From Larkinella sp. C7 (GTDB taxonomy: Bacteria > Bacteroidota > Bacteroidia > Cytophagales > Spirosomataceae), in assembly GCF_006149005.1 (NCBI RefSeq), contig NZ_VBSL01000001.1:1063443-1127442 (forward strand): a stretch of DNA of 64,000 bases. The letters run 5' to 3'. The translations under genes were made by a program, and so were the position numbers. Below, piece by piece: positions 1 through 8,983 of the stretch (its first letter is position 1; the number at the start of each line of letters is the position of its first letter). A model generated the notes under the pieces. That model did not search any database, was not told the origin of the DNA, and worked only from the letters and a program-made list of their open reading frames with translations.

Positions 1-117
1 TTTGTCTGGCAACGAAAGAAGTGCTAAATGTCACTTTCCTAAGTTACCAGTCCATTTAACAGACAAATAACAAGTAACTTTTTGAGGTAAAAAGGGCATA
101 AATGTCGCTTACAATCC
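1..117. other. left edge, no gene seen
   Basis: AT-rich stretch 3' of the glycosyltransferase gene. It carries TTTGTCTG at 1-8 and its reverse complement at 60-67, too far apart to call a terminator. I see no coding sequence or RNA gene. Confidence 0.5.
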
Positions 118-927
118 TCAGTCCGGCAACGCTGCTTTGGGGGCCCTTCTCCTCCGCAACTCCCGAAGTTTTGCGTATTTCACCACCGGATACATCGCCG
201 AAAACAACGACCAGATAAAACCGGGATAGCCGTTCAGGAAATTCCGTTTAATCACATACTCTTTTACGAAGGTGATCGGGAGCCGAAAAATGATCTGGGC
301 AATGGAACCGCGTTTGTTCCGACTCAGCAAATCGCGGGCACCGGCGGTGGTATAGCGGTTGAATTTCTCGAAGTATTCGTGGAGGCTGCCGTAGCTGTCG
401 TGCAGCATGTGGTGCGTCAGTTTGCCGACCGGGCCGGTCAGCACCACGTCTTCGTGAACCCGGGCGGTGTTGTAGTTGCCAAACCGTTTGTCGAAAAGCC
501 GCAGATGGGGCATTTTGTATTCTCCGCCAAACCGCATCAGCCGGTCGAGAAAGACCAGCGAAATCGGGACTTCAAAACCGTGAAAATCGCGTTGCCCGGC
601 TTCTACTTCCGCCAGGCGGAGCTGAATTTCAGAACGGAGTTCGTCGCTTACAACTTCGTCGGCATCGACCACCAGCACCCAGGAATTCCGGGCCTGGCTA
701 ACGGCAAATCCTTTCTGTAAACCAAATCCGTCGAAATCCCGGTGGAGAACGCGACAACCGAACTGCTGCGCCAGGGGAAGGGTTTGATCGGTGCTGCCCG
801 AATCGACCACGACAATCTCGTCACACCAGCTTAAGGCACGCAGGACCGCCGGCAGAATGCGGGCGGAGTTGAAAGTAATCATTACGGCACTCACCGGCGG
901 CAAGCCGGGCAATGGCAACTCGGACAT
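118..927 (-). CDS. family 2 glycosyltransferase, WaaE/KdtX-like
   Basis: Predicted inverting GT-A transferase of 269 residues that moves a sugar from a nucleotide sugar to lipopolysaccharide or another envelope glycan on the cytoplasmic face of the inner membrane. The N-terminus has the family beta strand (VSAVMITFNSA), then EIVVVDSGSTDQT and the DxD-like metal site VVDADEVV near residue 90. The basic C-terminus (RNFLNGYPGFIWSLFSAMYP) is typical of WaaE-like proteins and probably touches the membrane. It stands alone and is divergent from nrdB. The acceptor and sugar cannot be read from the sequence. The family call is firm and the LPS-core role is inference. Confidence 0.85.
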   Translation of the reverse strand: MSELPLPGLPPVSAVMITFNSARILPAVLRALSWCDEIVVVDSGSTDQTLPLAQQFGCRVLHRDFDGFGLQKGFAVSQARNSWVLVVDADEVVSDELRSEIQLRLAEVEAGQRDFHGFEVPISLVFLDRLMRFGGEYKMPHLRLFDKRFGNYNTARVHEDVVLTGPVGKLTHHMLHDSYGSLHEYFEKFNRYTTAGARDLLSRNKRGSIAQIIFRLPITFVKEYVIKRNFLNGYPGFIWSLFSAMYPVVKYAKLRELRRRRAPKAALPD

Positions 928-1096
928 AAAAACACTAAAATCGAGATGGGACTACAAATGACTGGCTTTCAATGCAAAAATCAAATTTTAGCAGATTTCT
1001 AAGAAGTTATTTTTTTGCCCGCTCAACAACTATTTGATACCTATGGAGTTATTCAGAAAGCGGCTACCCGGCTAGTTTCATCCATCAATTTTTAAG

Positions 1097-1126
1097 TTGC
1101 ATTCCTCCGCCAATGCGATAACTTTG
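1097..1126 (+). promoter_or_regulatory. candidate Bacteroidota promoter of nrdB
   Basis: TTG at 1097-1099, then 19 bases, then TAACTTTG at 1119-1126. This matches the Bacteroidota -33/-7 pattern (TTTG or TTG, about 19 bases, TAnnTTTG). It lies 57 bases before the nrdB start. The 928-1182 gap is otherwise AT-rich; I saw no NrdR-box pair by eye. Confidence 0.55.
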
Positions 1127-1182
1127 TTAGCCCGCTTTTTAGTTTACTGAACGTTACACTTACCACTAAGTCTATAAGAATC

Positions 1183-2172
1183 ATGGCTCAACCTGAAGCA
1201 ATCGAACCGATCTTACAAGATGATCCACTCCGGTTCGTTCTTTTCCCGATCCGACACCACGACATCTGGAGAATGTATAAGCAGCACGAAGCGTCGTTCT
1301 GGACGGCGGAGGAAATTGACCTCTCGCAGGACCAGCGCGACTGGGAAAACCTGAACGACGGCGAGCGGCATTTTATCTCCAACGTCCTGGCATTTTTTGC
1401 CGCTTCAGACGGAATTGTCAACGAAAATCTGGCGGTCGGTTTTCTGTCGCAGGTGCAATATGCCGAAGCCAAATGCTTCTACGGTTTCCAGATCATGATG
1501 GAAAACATCCACTCGGAAACCTATTCGCTGCTGATCGATACGTACATCAAAAACCCGGTCGAAAAAGACAAGATGCTGCGGGCGGTCGATACCATTCCCT
1601 GCGTGAAACGGAAAGCCGACTGGGCCATGCGCTGGATCGAAAACGGTTCATTCGTGGAACGGCTGCTGGCCTTTGCGGCCGTGGAAGGCATCTTCTTCTC
1701 CGGTTCGTTCTGCTCGATTTTCTGGTTGAAAAAACGGGGTCTGATGCCCGGTCTGTCGTTCTCGAACGAGCTGATTTCGCGCGACGAAGGCTTGCACCGC
1801 GACTTTGCCTGCATGCTCTACACGGAGCACATCAAGAATAAACTGCCGGAATCGGAGGTATACGCCATGATTCAGGATGCGGTCAGCATTGAGCAGGAGT
1901 TTGTCAGTGAATCACTGCCGGTTTCGCTCATCGGTATGAACGCCGAGTTAATGAAGCAATACATCGAATTTGTGGCCGATCACCTGCTGGTGTCGCTGGG
2001 TTTGCAGAAGGTGTATAACTCCACGAATCCGTTCGATTTCATGGACATGATTTCGCTGCAGGGCAAAACCAATTTCTTCGAGAAACGCGTCGGCGAATAC
2101 CAGAAAGCCGGTGTCATGTCGTCTACCAAAGAAAAAGAAGATCAGAAAATTACCTTCGACGCTGATTTTTAA
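1183..2172 (+). CDS. nrdB: class I ribonucleotide reductase small subunit
   Basis: R2 subunit, 329 residues. It holds the dimetal-tyrosyl radical cofactor that lets the large subunit reduce ribonucleotides to deoxyribonucleotides in the cytoplasm. Visible ligands include D76 ([11 protein letters not shown]), E107 and H110 ([10 protein letters not shown]), the glutamate in [12 protein letters not shown], and the E/H pair in [11 protein letters not shown]114 sits where the radical tyrosine is expected. The C-terminus (ITFDADF) is the usual R1-docking peptide. No nrdA lies beside it in this window: both neighbours are on the other strand. A Bacteroidota promoter lies just upstream and a long inverted repeat follows the stop. 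Confidence 0.97.
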   Translation: MAQPEAIEPILQDDPLRFVLFPIRHHDIWRMYKQHEASFWTAEEIDLSQDQRDWENLNDGERHFISNVLAFFAASDGIVNENLAVGFLSQVQYAEAKCFYGFQIMMENIHSETYSLLIDTYIKNPVEKDKMLRAVDTIPCVKRKADWAMRWIENGSFVERLLAFAAVEGIFFSGSFCSIFWLKKRGLMPGLSFSNELISRDEGLHRDFACMLYTEHIKNKLPESEVYAMIQDAVSIEQEFVSESLPVSLIGMNAELMKQYIEFVADHLLVSLGLQKVYNSTNPFDFMDMISLQGKTNFFEKRVGEYQKAGVMSSTKEKEDQKITFDADF

Positions 2173-2216
2173 ACCGACCTGTCATTGGCCTGTCGGTCGT
2201 GTCGCGGTTGGCAACT

Positions 2217-2295
2217 GAATAAAGAATAAAGACAAGAGAATAAAGACGTTCTGAGCATTTCATTCGTCTTATTCTCTTGTCTTTATTCTTTATTC
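2217..2295. repeat. heptad hairpin 1 (between convergent nrdB and recX)
   Basis: Arms 2217-2248 and 2265-2295 are complementary except for one missing base (31 of 32). The 16-base loop is 2249-2264. The left arm reads in 7-base words (GAATAAA GAATAAA and variants). There is no clear T tract after either arm. The recX 3' end continues the same word style. Confidence 0.85.
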
Positions 2296-2300
2296 TCTTT

Positions 2301-2762
2301 TTACTCTTTATTCTCCCCAATAACCGCCCACACCATCTCGCTTTCATAGCCTTTGCTGATGGCGTACCGGACCAGTTTCTGTTTCATCACCAGTGGGCTT
2401 TCGCCCTGGAGACTGCGCTTCTTTTTTTCGAGTAAATCGACCAGCGTCTGGCGGTAATCGTCGGGTTCGATTTCCTTCATGGCCTGTTCGAGGTTGTAGC
2501 CGGTAATGCCGCGCTGCTTGAGGTGTTGTCGGATTTTGTGCCGCCCCCAGCGTTTCACCCGGAACTTGCTGCCCGCAAACGTTTTGGCAAACCGCTCCTC
2601 ATTCAGGTAATTCTGTTCGATCAGCCACACAATCATCTCCTCAGCCTCATCGCCGAACACCTCCCACTCACCAAGTCGTTCGCGGACTTCCCGCTGGGTT
2701 CGTTCCTGGTAGGCGCAAAACGAAGCCGCCCGGCGTAGAATGTCTTTTGTTTGCTCGGTCAT
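2301..2762 (-). CDS. recX: regulatory protein RecX
   Basis: RecX-family protein of 153 residues, within the family's usual size. In the cytoplasm it binds RecA filaments and limits or reverses their growth. The sequence is almost entirely helical repeats of the family, with the marks RRAASFCAYQERTQREVRERL at the start, IVWLIEQNYLNEERFAKTF, and WGRHKIRQHLKQRGI in the middle. There is no recA nearby. The gene is last in a run of four minus-strand genes, 48 bases after the YceI gene. Its final codons (GENKE) are built from the AT-rich word used in the adjacent hairpin. Confidence 0.9.
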   Translation of the reverse strand: MTEQTKDILRRAASFCAYQERTQREVRERLGEWEVFGDEAEEMIVWLIEQNYLNEERFAKTFAGSKFRVKRWGRHKIRQHLKQRGITGYNLEQAMKEIEPDDYRQTLVDLLEKKKRSLQGESPLVMKQKLVRYAISKGYESEMVWAVIGENKE

Positions 2763-2810
2763 TTTTGGGAAGAAAGACGTAAGAGTAGCGACAAAAGAAC
2801 ACCCCGGCCC

Positions 2811-3431
2811 TTAATGTTTGTTCCCGGCGAGTTTTAAGTGGATAGCGATTTCGGGCAGAATGTATTGCGCATCGGGTAAAGCGGGGTCTGCGCTATACGT
2901 CATGCCCCATTGGGTGCGGTCCACCTTGAGCGTGGCTTCCACGGCCAACTGATTGTCTTTCAAGGCAATTTTTGCAGGAAAGTTCACCGGATGGGTCTTG
3001 CCCAGCATCGTCAGACTGCCATTCACCCGGTAGTTGGCCCCAGCCACGCCTTCTCCACCCGCATAAGGTGCCAGACTGGTGATGGTGTAGGTAATCGACG
3101 GATGCAACGCCATGTTGAAGAAATCGGCACTTTGAAGATGGTGTACCAACACCGGCTTGAGCGTGTCCGGCAAACTGGTGCTGACGATGGAAGAAACCGG
3201 AATCGTGAATGAGCCACCGGTTATTTTCCCGTCTTTCACCGTCAGGGCATCGCTCGTCACGGCAATGGAGCCTTCTTCAAAATAACCAGTTCGCAGACTG
3301 CCTTTCCACACGGCGACGGACGTTTTTTCGTCAAGCTGGTACTGCTCCTGCGAAGGATCTAAATGGTCTTTCGTACAATTCAACAGAAAAAACGACAGGG
3401 CAATGGCGCAAAATAAGCGTACTTTTTTCAT
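2811..3431 (-). CDS. YceI-family lipoprotein
   Basis: Lipocalin-like YceI protein of 206 residues. The family binds polyisoprenoid or amphiphilic ligands in the envelope. I chose the ATG at 3431 because it gives a clean lipoprotein signal (MKKVRLFCAIALSFFLLNC, lipobox LLNC). An in-frame start 13 codons earlier adds a polar stretch before it. Mature motifs include the middle strand block GGSFTIPVSSI, the HLQSADFFNMALHPSITYT segment and VNGSLTMLGKTHPVNFPAKI, all characteristic of YceI. It follows the cytochrome c gene by 57 bases, so the two are probably co-transcribed; YceI-cytochrome neighbourhoods are common. Confidence 0.9.
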   Translation of the reverse strand: MKKVRLFCAIALSFFLLNCTKDHLDPSQEQYQLDEKTSVAVWKGSLRTGYFEEGSIAVTSDALTVKDGKITGGSFTIPVSSIVSTSLPDTLKPVLVHHLQSADFFNMALHPSITYTITSLAPYAGGEGVAGANYRVNGSLTMLGKTHPVNFPAKIALKDNQLAVEATLKVDRTQWGMTYSADPALPDAQYILPEIAIHLKLAGNKH

Positions 3432-3488
3432 GGTGTATTCGTTGTTTTGACGTAAAAAAAATAGAAGCAAAATGGCCTGTTGCCGAAC

Positions 3489-4082
3489 TCAGGGCGCGGG
3501 CGGAATCGGGGCGGGTACGGCATTGGAAACCGGTTTGAGCGATTTCAGATAGGCAAAAACCGCCTTCATGTCCGCATCGGTCATCCCGGCATAGTTCGGC
3601 CACGGCATCGGCGGTAGCAAGGGTCGGCCGCTGTCCAGCCCTTTGAATTTCCCCTGCCGCATGGCTTTGTTGAACTGCTCCTCCGACCAGTTGCCGATCC
3701 CGGTGGCATCCGGCGTTAAGTTGGCCGCAAACGACACGCCCCAGGGGCCGATGAAGGCCGTATTCTGCCCATTGAACAGCACCCATTGACCCGACTTGAC
3801 CAGATTTTTGTCGTACGAACCCAGCGGTTGAGCGCTGTTGTAACCGGACAGAAAGCGGTCCATGTCAGGTGCGGGTCCCCGGGCTGTCATTTTCTTGGGC
3901 GCGTGGCAATCCGCACAGCCCATAATCGTCACCAGGTATTCGCCCCGTTTGACCAGCTCGCCCTGGGTTGTTTTTTGGGGTACCAGAACCGGACTGAATT
4001 CCGGTTGGGGGGCGTTATGCGGCTGGGTAAAGGCACAGGCAAGCCCGATGGCGGCTGTAGCCGCCAGATAAATCCATCTCAT
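3489..4082 (-). CDS. secreted c-type cytochrome
   Basis: Mono-haem class I cytochrome c of 197 residues, exported to the periplasm or anchored there. One CxxCH haem site (CADCH) lies in GEYLVTIMGCADCHAPKKM, and the distal methionine is likely in PPMPWPNYAGMTDADMKAVFAYL near the C-terminus. The start at 4082 puts the signal segment (MRWIYLAATAAIGLAC) at the N-terminus; the Cys there makes a weak lipobox. A longer reading frame begins at 4193 but adds a non-signal leader. It sits between an AraC regulator and the YceI gene on the same strand. The partner oxidase or dehydrogenase is not in the window. Confidence 0.88.
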   Translation of the reverse strand: MRWIYLAATAAIGLACAFTQPHNAPQPEFSPVLVPQKTTQGELVKRGEYLVTIMGCADCHAPKKMTARGPAPDMDRFLSGYNSAQPLGSYDKNLVKSGQWVLFNGQNTAFIGPWGVSFAANLTPDATGIGNWSEEQFNKAMRQGKFKGLDSGRPLLPPMPWPNYAGMTDADMKAVFAYLKSLKPVSNAVPAPIPPAP

Positions 4083-4211
4083 GGTGTGTTTGGTTGTAGT
4101 GAAAAAAAAGACCCCTGTGATCTGCCGGATTTCAGGCAGACCGTCATTGAAACGGTAAAAAGGTGGATAAATAAAACCGGCAGCGTCTACCAAAAACCGG
4201 AATCGGATGCT

Positions 4212-5057
4212 TTAGGCATGGGTCCGGATCAGTTGCCGCCCCGGAACCCGGTAGTAATGGCCCTGGTCATTAAACACCATCGTCGGGGCGTCATTGGTAA
4301 ACAGTCTGAATTCCCGGATAAAATGGGCCTGGTCCGAATAGCCAAACGTGTGCGAAACATCCAGCCAGTTGGGGAGTGTCGTTTCCTGCTGGAACGACTC
4401 GTAGGCATTCCGGAAGCGAATGATCCGCTGGTACATCTTGGGCGTGGTGCCGTATTTGTCTTTAAAACTGCGTTCCAACTGCCGCTTGCTCACGTATAAA
4501 TGCGTGCTCAGATCTTCGATGGACAGGTTTCCTTTTGCTTTCCGGATCAGCCGGGTGGCTTCGAATACGTAATTGCGGTCGGCCTTCAGATTCCGGAGTT
4601 GCGCCAGTAGAAACGTCTCCGCTGCGCTGACCACCGCCTGGATATCCGGCAAACCGTAGACGCTGTCGACCAGGCGGTTCATGCGTTTTCCGAAGAGACT
4701 TTCCAGGTCCGTGAAATTATTGAACAGCGATGCGCCAGGCACATTGAACAGTTGCGGCAGACTCTCCGGTTTGAGCTGGATACCGAATTTGCGGGTCGTT
4801 CCCACCGACTTCCACTGCACGGCATCCTGGTAAAGCCCCGCAAAAAACGCCTGCGGGAGCTTGTGCCACTGCTTATCAAACAACACATAGGCGCGGTTAT
4901 CGTCCAGGTGCATGATCAGTTCCAGCGTTCCGAAAGGCAGGCAACGCTGCAGGGGCGACTCTTCGTTACCGCTGGTTTCAAAATGATGCAGCCAGTAACA
5001 TTCAACGAAAGGTTGCAGCGCGGCCGACGGTTTAAATTCCTGGTACCATGTATTCAT
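4212..5057 (-). CDS. AraC-family transcriptional regulator
   Basis: DNA-binding regulator of 281 residues. The C-terminal third has the two helix-turn-helix motifs of the family (NLSIEDLSTHLYVSKRQLER and the HTFGYSDQAHFIREF segment). The N-terminal 150 residues resemble the DUF6597-type sensor domain (LQPFVECYWLHHF, LPFGTLELIMHL). It is 129 bases upstream of the cytochrome c and YceI genes on the same strand and may control them; that link is inference from position. The ligand is unknown. Confidence 0.88.
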   Translation of the reverse strand: MNTWYQEFKPSAALQPFVECYWLHHFETSGNEESPLQRCLPFGTLELIMHLDDNRAYVLFDKQWHKLPQAFFAGLYQDAVQWKSVGTTRKFGIQLKPESLPQLFNVPGASLFNNFTDLESLFGKRMNRLVDSVYGLPDIQAVVSAAETFLLAQLRNLKADRNYVFEATRLIRKAKGNLSIEDLSTHLYVSKRQLERSFKDKYGTTPKMYQRIIRFRNAYESFQQETTLPNWLDVSHTFGYSDQAHFIREFRLFTNDAPTMVFNDQGHYYRVPGRQLIRTHA

Positions 5058-5191
5058 TCCTGTTCAATCGTAGTGTTGTTGCGAATTGTGCCGTAAAAGT
5101 AAAGCCCCAATCGGTTCCGGTATTGAAAAAATGCGACATTTTCGCAACCGGTCACACACCTGACTGTATTTTTCTTTCGAGCCCGACGGGC

Positions 5192-5220
5192 AAAAAAATG
5201 GCCGAAGCGATCTCCGGCCA
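5192..5220 (-). terminator. terminator after the first RraA-like gene
   Basis: On the minus strand, TGGCCG and CGGCCA (5215-5220 and 5199-5204) enclose a 10-base loop and are followed by seven T (5192-5198). It lies 27 bases past the stop of the RraA-like gene. Confidence 0.65.
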
Positions 5221-5246
5221 TCGTACGTATTGATTGAAATAACAAT

Positions 5247-6179
5247 TTACCAGGTTCGTTTGCTCATGACTTTGTCCAGCTCCGGCCGGGTCATGGCGCC
5301 CAGTTCGGGATGTTGCCCCAGCCATTTCAGAAACTCCGTCTTAATCTCGTCGGTCCACTGGCTGTCGATCTGGCCGGTGGTGTAGCGGTTTGATTTTACC
5401 ATCTCGAAGCCAAACTGATCCTTGCGGGTCACAAATTCGCAGGTGGTAATCACCTGCTCGGCCATGTGCGCCGGTACGAACAGAATGCCTTCGCGCTGGG
5501 CAATCACCAGATCGCCCGGCAACACCATCGTGCCCCCCATGCGGATCGGTGTGTTGAGTCCCATCAACACCATTTCTTCCAGAAAAGACGGGTGAAAATC
5601 CCGCACAAAGGCGTTGAAACCCTTGATGTTCTGCAATTCCTGCAAGTCGCGGGCGGCTCCGTTGAAGACGACGCCGTTGCCGGTTTTGCTGAAAATGGCG
5701 TTCCCCAACGTCGCCCCCACGAGCGTTCCTCCGCCGATTTTCCCAAAACCGTCGGCCACGTATACATCGCCCTTGGTCAGCGTTTCAATGGGCCAGGTGT
5801 TGGTGTTTCCCTTGCGACCCTGTTTGGTGGTGCCGCGCTCCTTGATGTTTTTCTCCACATCCGGTCGGCTGGGCATAAACATCGCCGTTACGGCCCGGCC
5901 CACCACGATGACGTCATCGTGGATGAATTTCCAGCCGCCTTCAAACTGGTTCGTGTAGCCTTCGTTTTTCAAAACCGTCCAGGCATCGTCGATTCCGATT
6001 TTTTTAGCCCGTTCTACGAGGGCATCCGGAATTTTAGGACGCCCGTCGGGAAACCGTTCTCCCTTCCATTCCGATGTCAAAAATGTCAATTCCTCCTTCG
6101 GAATGGTTTGGGCAACCAACGAATGCGTGCTGAATACGAGGACAAGGAGAGAAACGATTAAAGCAATGCTGGATTTCAT
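5247..6179 (-). CDS. secreted RraA-like protein, copy 1
   Basis: RraA/HMG-aldolase-fold protein of 310 residues with a signal peptide (first 23 residues, ending SLVAQ). Family members are metal-dependent aldolases or decarboxylases of oxo-acids, or fold relatives without that activity. The core has GGGTLVGATLGNAI and the Arg-Asp pair R177-D178 in VVFNGAARDLQEL. The usual Asp before Gly in that motif is Asn173. N- and C-terminal extensions make it longer than typical cytoplasmic RraA (160-230 residues). It is in tandem with a paralogue and near a divergent enolase-superfamily gene, which suggests a periplasmic acid-sugar pathway. The substrate is unknown. Confidence 0.82.
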   Translation of the reverse strand: MKSSIALIVSLLVLVFSTHSLVAQTIPKEELTFLTSEWKGERFPDGRPKIPDALVERAKKIGIDDAWTVLKNEGYTNQFEGGWKFIHDDVIVVGRAVTAMFMPSRPDVEKNIKERGTTKQGRKGNTNTWPIETLTKGDVYVADGFGKIGGGTLVGATLGNAIFSKTGNGVVFNGAARDLQELQNIKGFNAFVRDFHPSFLEEMVLMGLNTPIRMGGTMVLPGDLVIAQREGILFVPAHMAEQVITTCEFVTRKDQFGFEMVKSNRYTTGQIDSQWTDEIKTEFLKWLGQHPELGAMTRPELDKVMSKRTW

Positions 6180-6208
6180 ACGGGGTCAATTAATCTGTAA
6201 ACAATATC

Positions 6209-6289
6209 AAATGTTAAATGAGTAATGATAAACGTAAAAGTGTTGGATTGAAACCTACTTTTACGTTTATCATTACTCATTTAACATTT
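6209..6289. repeat. heptad hairpin 2 (between the RraA-like paralogues)
   Basis: Perfect inverted repeat: 33-base arms at 6209-6241 and 6257-6289, with a 15-base loop. The arms read as 7-base words (AAATGTT AAATGAG and so on). A perfect arm this long in non-coding DNA implies recent origin or selection on pairing. Confidence 0.92.
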
Positions 6290-6302
6290 ATCATTACCTT
6301 TT

Positions 6303-7235
6303 TTAATGTTCTTTCGCCAGATAGGCGTCAATGTCTTTTTGGGTAATCGCTAATTTTTTGGGGTATTTGCCCACCCAGGCTCTGAATTCATCTTTGATCT
6401 TGGCCGACCAGTCGCCGTGAATCTCGCCCGAGGGGTATTTTCCCTGCTGCAAAAGTACACGTTCAAATTCATCCCGCAAGGCCGTCATCTCCGAAGCCGA
6501 CACCAGCCCCTCCACCAGGTGGGCCGGAATGAACACTACGCCGTATTCGTTCGCAAACACAACATCGCCCGGAAAAACCGTCACCTCACCGATGCGAATC
6601 GGCGCATTGATGGACGTCGGCGTCATGTCTTTGATATACGACGGATCGTGGCCTTTCACCCAGGCGTTGAACCCTTTGGTGTCTTTCAGTTCCTGCATAT
6701 CCCGGACCGAACCGTAGAAAATGACACCCTTCCCGGTTTTGCCATAGATCGCGTTGCCGAGGCTCGAACCAATCAGGGTTCCATCTTTAATTTTTCCGTA
6801 GCCGTCGGCCACATACACATCACCTTTGGTCAGAATATCGATCGGCCAGATGTTGATACCGCCTTTCTGCGAACGCCCTTCAGCTTTGCCCTGCTTCCTG
6901 ACCAGGCTGTCGAGGTCGGGCCGGGTTGGCATAAACTGCGCCGTAACCACCCGCCCGGTCATGGTTTCGCCGGGTTTGAGAATGACCCAGTTTTTTTCGA
7001 CCTGGTTGCGGTAACCTTTGTTCCCCAGATAGCCCCAGATTTGCTCCAGCGTACAGTTTTGCAGCCGCTCCAGAACCAGATCCGGCACATTGGGCCGACC
7101 ATCGGGCAAACGTGCCCCTTTCCAGTTAGACGTTAAAGCGGTAACCTGCTCAACCGATGAGCCAACCCGCTGGGCCTGAGCCGACATACTTCCCAAAAGG
7201 GTAATTGCCAATGCTACGAACGTTTTCTTTATCAT
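6303..7235 (-). CDS. secreted RraA-like protein, copy 2
   Basis: Second RraA-like protein, also 310 residues, with a signal peptide ending near SAQAQ (residues 18-22). The domain plan matches copy 1 along the whole length: LPDGRPNVPDLVLERL, KGDVYVADGYGKI, DGTLIGSSLGNAI, then the Arg-Asp pair R178-D179 in VIFYGSVRDMQEL. The residue before Gly is Tyr174 instead of the usual Asp. It precedes copy 1 by 123 bases, and the gap holds a perfect hairpin. The equal length and common plan point to tandem duplication followed by divergence. The reaction is unknown; retained Arg-Asp argues for retained metal binding. Confidence 0.82.
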   Translation of the reverse strand: MIKKTFVALAITLLGSMSAQAQRVGSSVEQVTALTSNWKGARLPDGRPNVPDLVLERLQNCTLEQIWGYLGNKGYRNQVEKNWVILKPGETMTGRVVTAQFMPTRPDLDSLVRKQGKAEGRSQKGGINIWPIDILTKGDVYVADGYGKIKDGTLIGSSLGNAIYGKTGKGVIFYGSVRDMQELKDTKGFNAWVKGHDPSYIKDMTPTSINAPIRIGEVTVFPGDVVFANEYGVVFIPAHLVEGLVSASEMTALRDEFERVLLQQGKYPSGEIHGDWSAKIKDEFRAWVGKYPKKLAITQKDIDAYLAKEH

Positions 7236-7510
7236 CGCTTTTTAAGGGTTGCCGGTCAGCAAAACTGCACGCAGATACTGCACCCGGAAAGATTAAGGAA
7301 TTAGAAAAGTCAAAAAGGTCTACTCATAAAGACAGGAGGTTGGGTAAAATACTGACCCAGGCGGCTGGTGTAAAAAAATAGGCCACCAAAACGAAAAATG
7401 AGGTTTTTCATTAACTTTCTCAATAAATTGAATTATATCCAGACTGAAGTTTGCTTTTCTATGTAAATACCGATTGAATGAAATAGTATTACCTAAATCC
7501 AGTTAAACGC

Positions 7511-8983
7511 ATGAAAAAAATTCAACACTTACTTGATTTATTGAAGAAGTACCCGGCACCGACAGCCGCCGAACCCCGTCTGGGAGGTCCGTCTTCCGGC
7601 GTCGACCGGCGTGGTTTTCTGCGCAACTCGGCTCTGGGCGGTCTGTCGATGGGAATGCTGTTCGACGGAAGACCGGAACGCGAACTGGAGTTTATCACCC
7701 AGAAGGTAAAGCGCGAATCGAAGCCATCGGAACTCAAGATCACCGACATGCGCATTGCGGTTTTGCAGGGCGTTCCTTTTTCGAGCCCCATCATCCGGAT
7801 CGACACCAACCAGGGTCTGGTGGGCTGGGGTGAAGTGCGCGACGGCGCCAGTGCCAACTACGCGCTCATGCTGAAAAGCCGCATTCTAGGAAAAAACCCG
7901 TGCAATGTGGAGCAGATCTTTAAACAGATTAAGCAATTTGGGAATCATGGCCGGGCAGCCGGGGGCGTCTGCGGGGTCGAAATGGCCCTGTGGGATCTGG
8001 CAGGCAAAGCCTATAACGTGCCGGCCTACCAGTTGCTGGGCGGTAAATACCGGGATTACATCAGGCTCTACGCCGATACGCCCGAAGGCAAGGATTACGA
8101 CGAATTTGCCAAACACATGGTCCGACGCCGGGATCAGGGCTATACATTTCTGAAGATGGACTTCGGCATCGGGATGCTGGCCGACACGCCGGGAATGCTG
8201 GTCGGTACGAAGAACTGGAATGTCAAGCAACAATGGAATGATGCCAAACCGGGGCTGATGGGCAATTATGCGCAGACCAAACACCCGTTTACGCGCATTC
8301 AGGTAACGAAAAAAGGCATCGATGCCCTGGCTCTGCACGTGAGCAAAGTTCGGGACATCGTGGGCTACGACACGCCACTTTCCGCCGACCACTTCGGACA
8401 TTTTGACGTCAATACCGCCATTCAGATTGGCAAAGCCATGGAACCGTTCCGGCTGGCGTGGCTCGAAGACCTGGTGCCCTGGTTCTATACCGATCAGTGG
8501 AAACAAATCTCGGATGCCATCGAAACGCCCACACTGACCGGTGAAGACATTTTCGCCAAGGAAGAATTCATCAAGCTCATCGATGCCAAAGCCATCGACA
8601 TGATTCACCCGGATCTGGCTTCGTCGGGCGGTTTGCTGGAAACGAAAAAAATCGGGGATTACGCCGAAGAAGCCGGGATTCCGATGGCGATGCACTTTGC
8701 CGGTTCGCCGATCTGTATGATGGCCAACATCCATTGCGCGGCTGCGACCGAAAACTTCGTTGCGCTGGAACACCACGGCGTCGACGTGGATGGCTGGGAA
8801 GACATCGTGACCGGGATCAAGCCGATCGTTGAAAAAGGTTTCGTGAAAGTGCCCGACAAACCGGGTCTGGGCGTCGAACTCAACGAAGAAGTTGCCAAGA
8901 AATTCCTCCGGAAAGGCGCAACCTGGTTTGCCCCCACCGATAGCTGGAACACCCGCGATTCGTCGGACCGGGATTGGAGTTAA
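7511..8983 (+). CDS. Tat-exported enolase-superfamily enzyme (mandelate racemase/muconate lactonizing type)
   Basis: Protein of 490 residues with a twin-arginine signal (DRRGFLRNSALGG near residues 31-43), then a full enolase-superfamily fold. The N-terminal capping domain has IRIDTNQGLVGWGEV. The barrel has FLKMDF, and probable Mg ligands in PLSADHFGHFD, AWLEDLVPW and LTGEDIF, with a His in MAMHFAGSP as possible base. Relatives dehydrate or racemize acid sugars. Tat export implies folding in the cytoplasm before release to the periplasm. It is divergent from the two secreted RraA-like genes, so all three may act on one imported or extracellular acid. Exact substrate not readable. Confidence 0.87.
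   Translation: MKKIQHLLDLLKKYPAPTAAEPRLGGPSSGVDRRGFLRNSALGGLSMGMLFDGRPERELEFITQKVKRESKPSELKITDMRIAVLQGVPFSSPIIRIDTNQGLVGWGEVRDGASANYALMLKSRILGKNPCNVEQIFKQIKQFGNHGRAAGGVCGVEMALWDLAGKAYNVPAYQLLGGKYRDYIRLYADTPEGKDYDEFAKHMVRRRDQGYTFLKMDFGIGMLADTPGMLVGTKNWNVKQQWNDAKPGLMGNYAQTKHPFTRIQVTKKGIDALALHVSKVRDIVGYDTPLSADHFGHFDVNTAIQIGKAMEPFRLAWLEDLVPWFYTDQWKQISDAIETPTLTGEDIFAKEEFIKLIDAKAIDMIHPDLASSGGLLETKKIGDYAEEAGIPMAMHFAGSPICMMANIHCAAATENFVALEHHGVDVDGWEDIVTGIKPIVEKGFVKVPDKPGLGVELNEEVAKKFLRKGATWFAPTDSWNTRDSSDRDWS

Noticed and set aside
379-720. Plus-strand frame opposite the glycosyltransferase
   Set aside because: Antisense shadow of a clear gene.
3786-4499. Plus-strand 237-codon frame opposite the cytochrome and AraC genes
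   Set aside because: Antisense shadow crossing two real genes; translation is basic with no motif.
7886-8776. Long antisense frame in the enolase-superfamily gene
   Set aside because: Typical GC-rich shadow; the enolase motifs on the plus strand are decisive.
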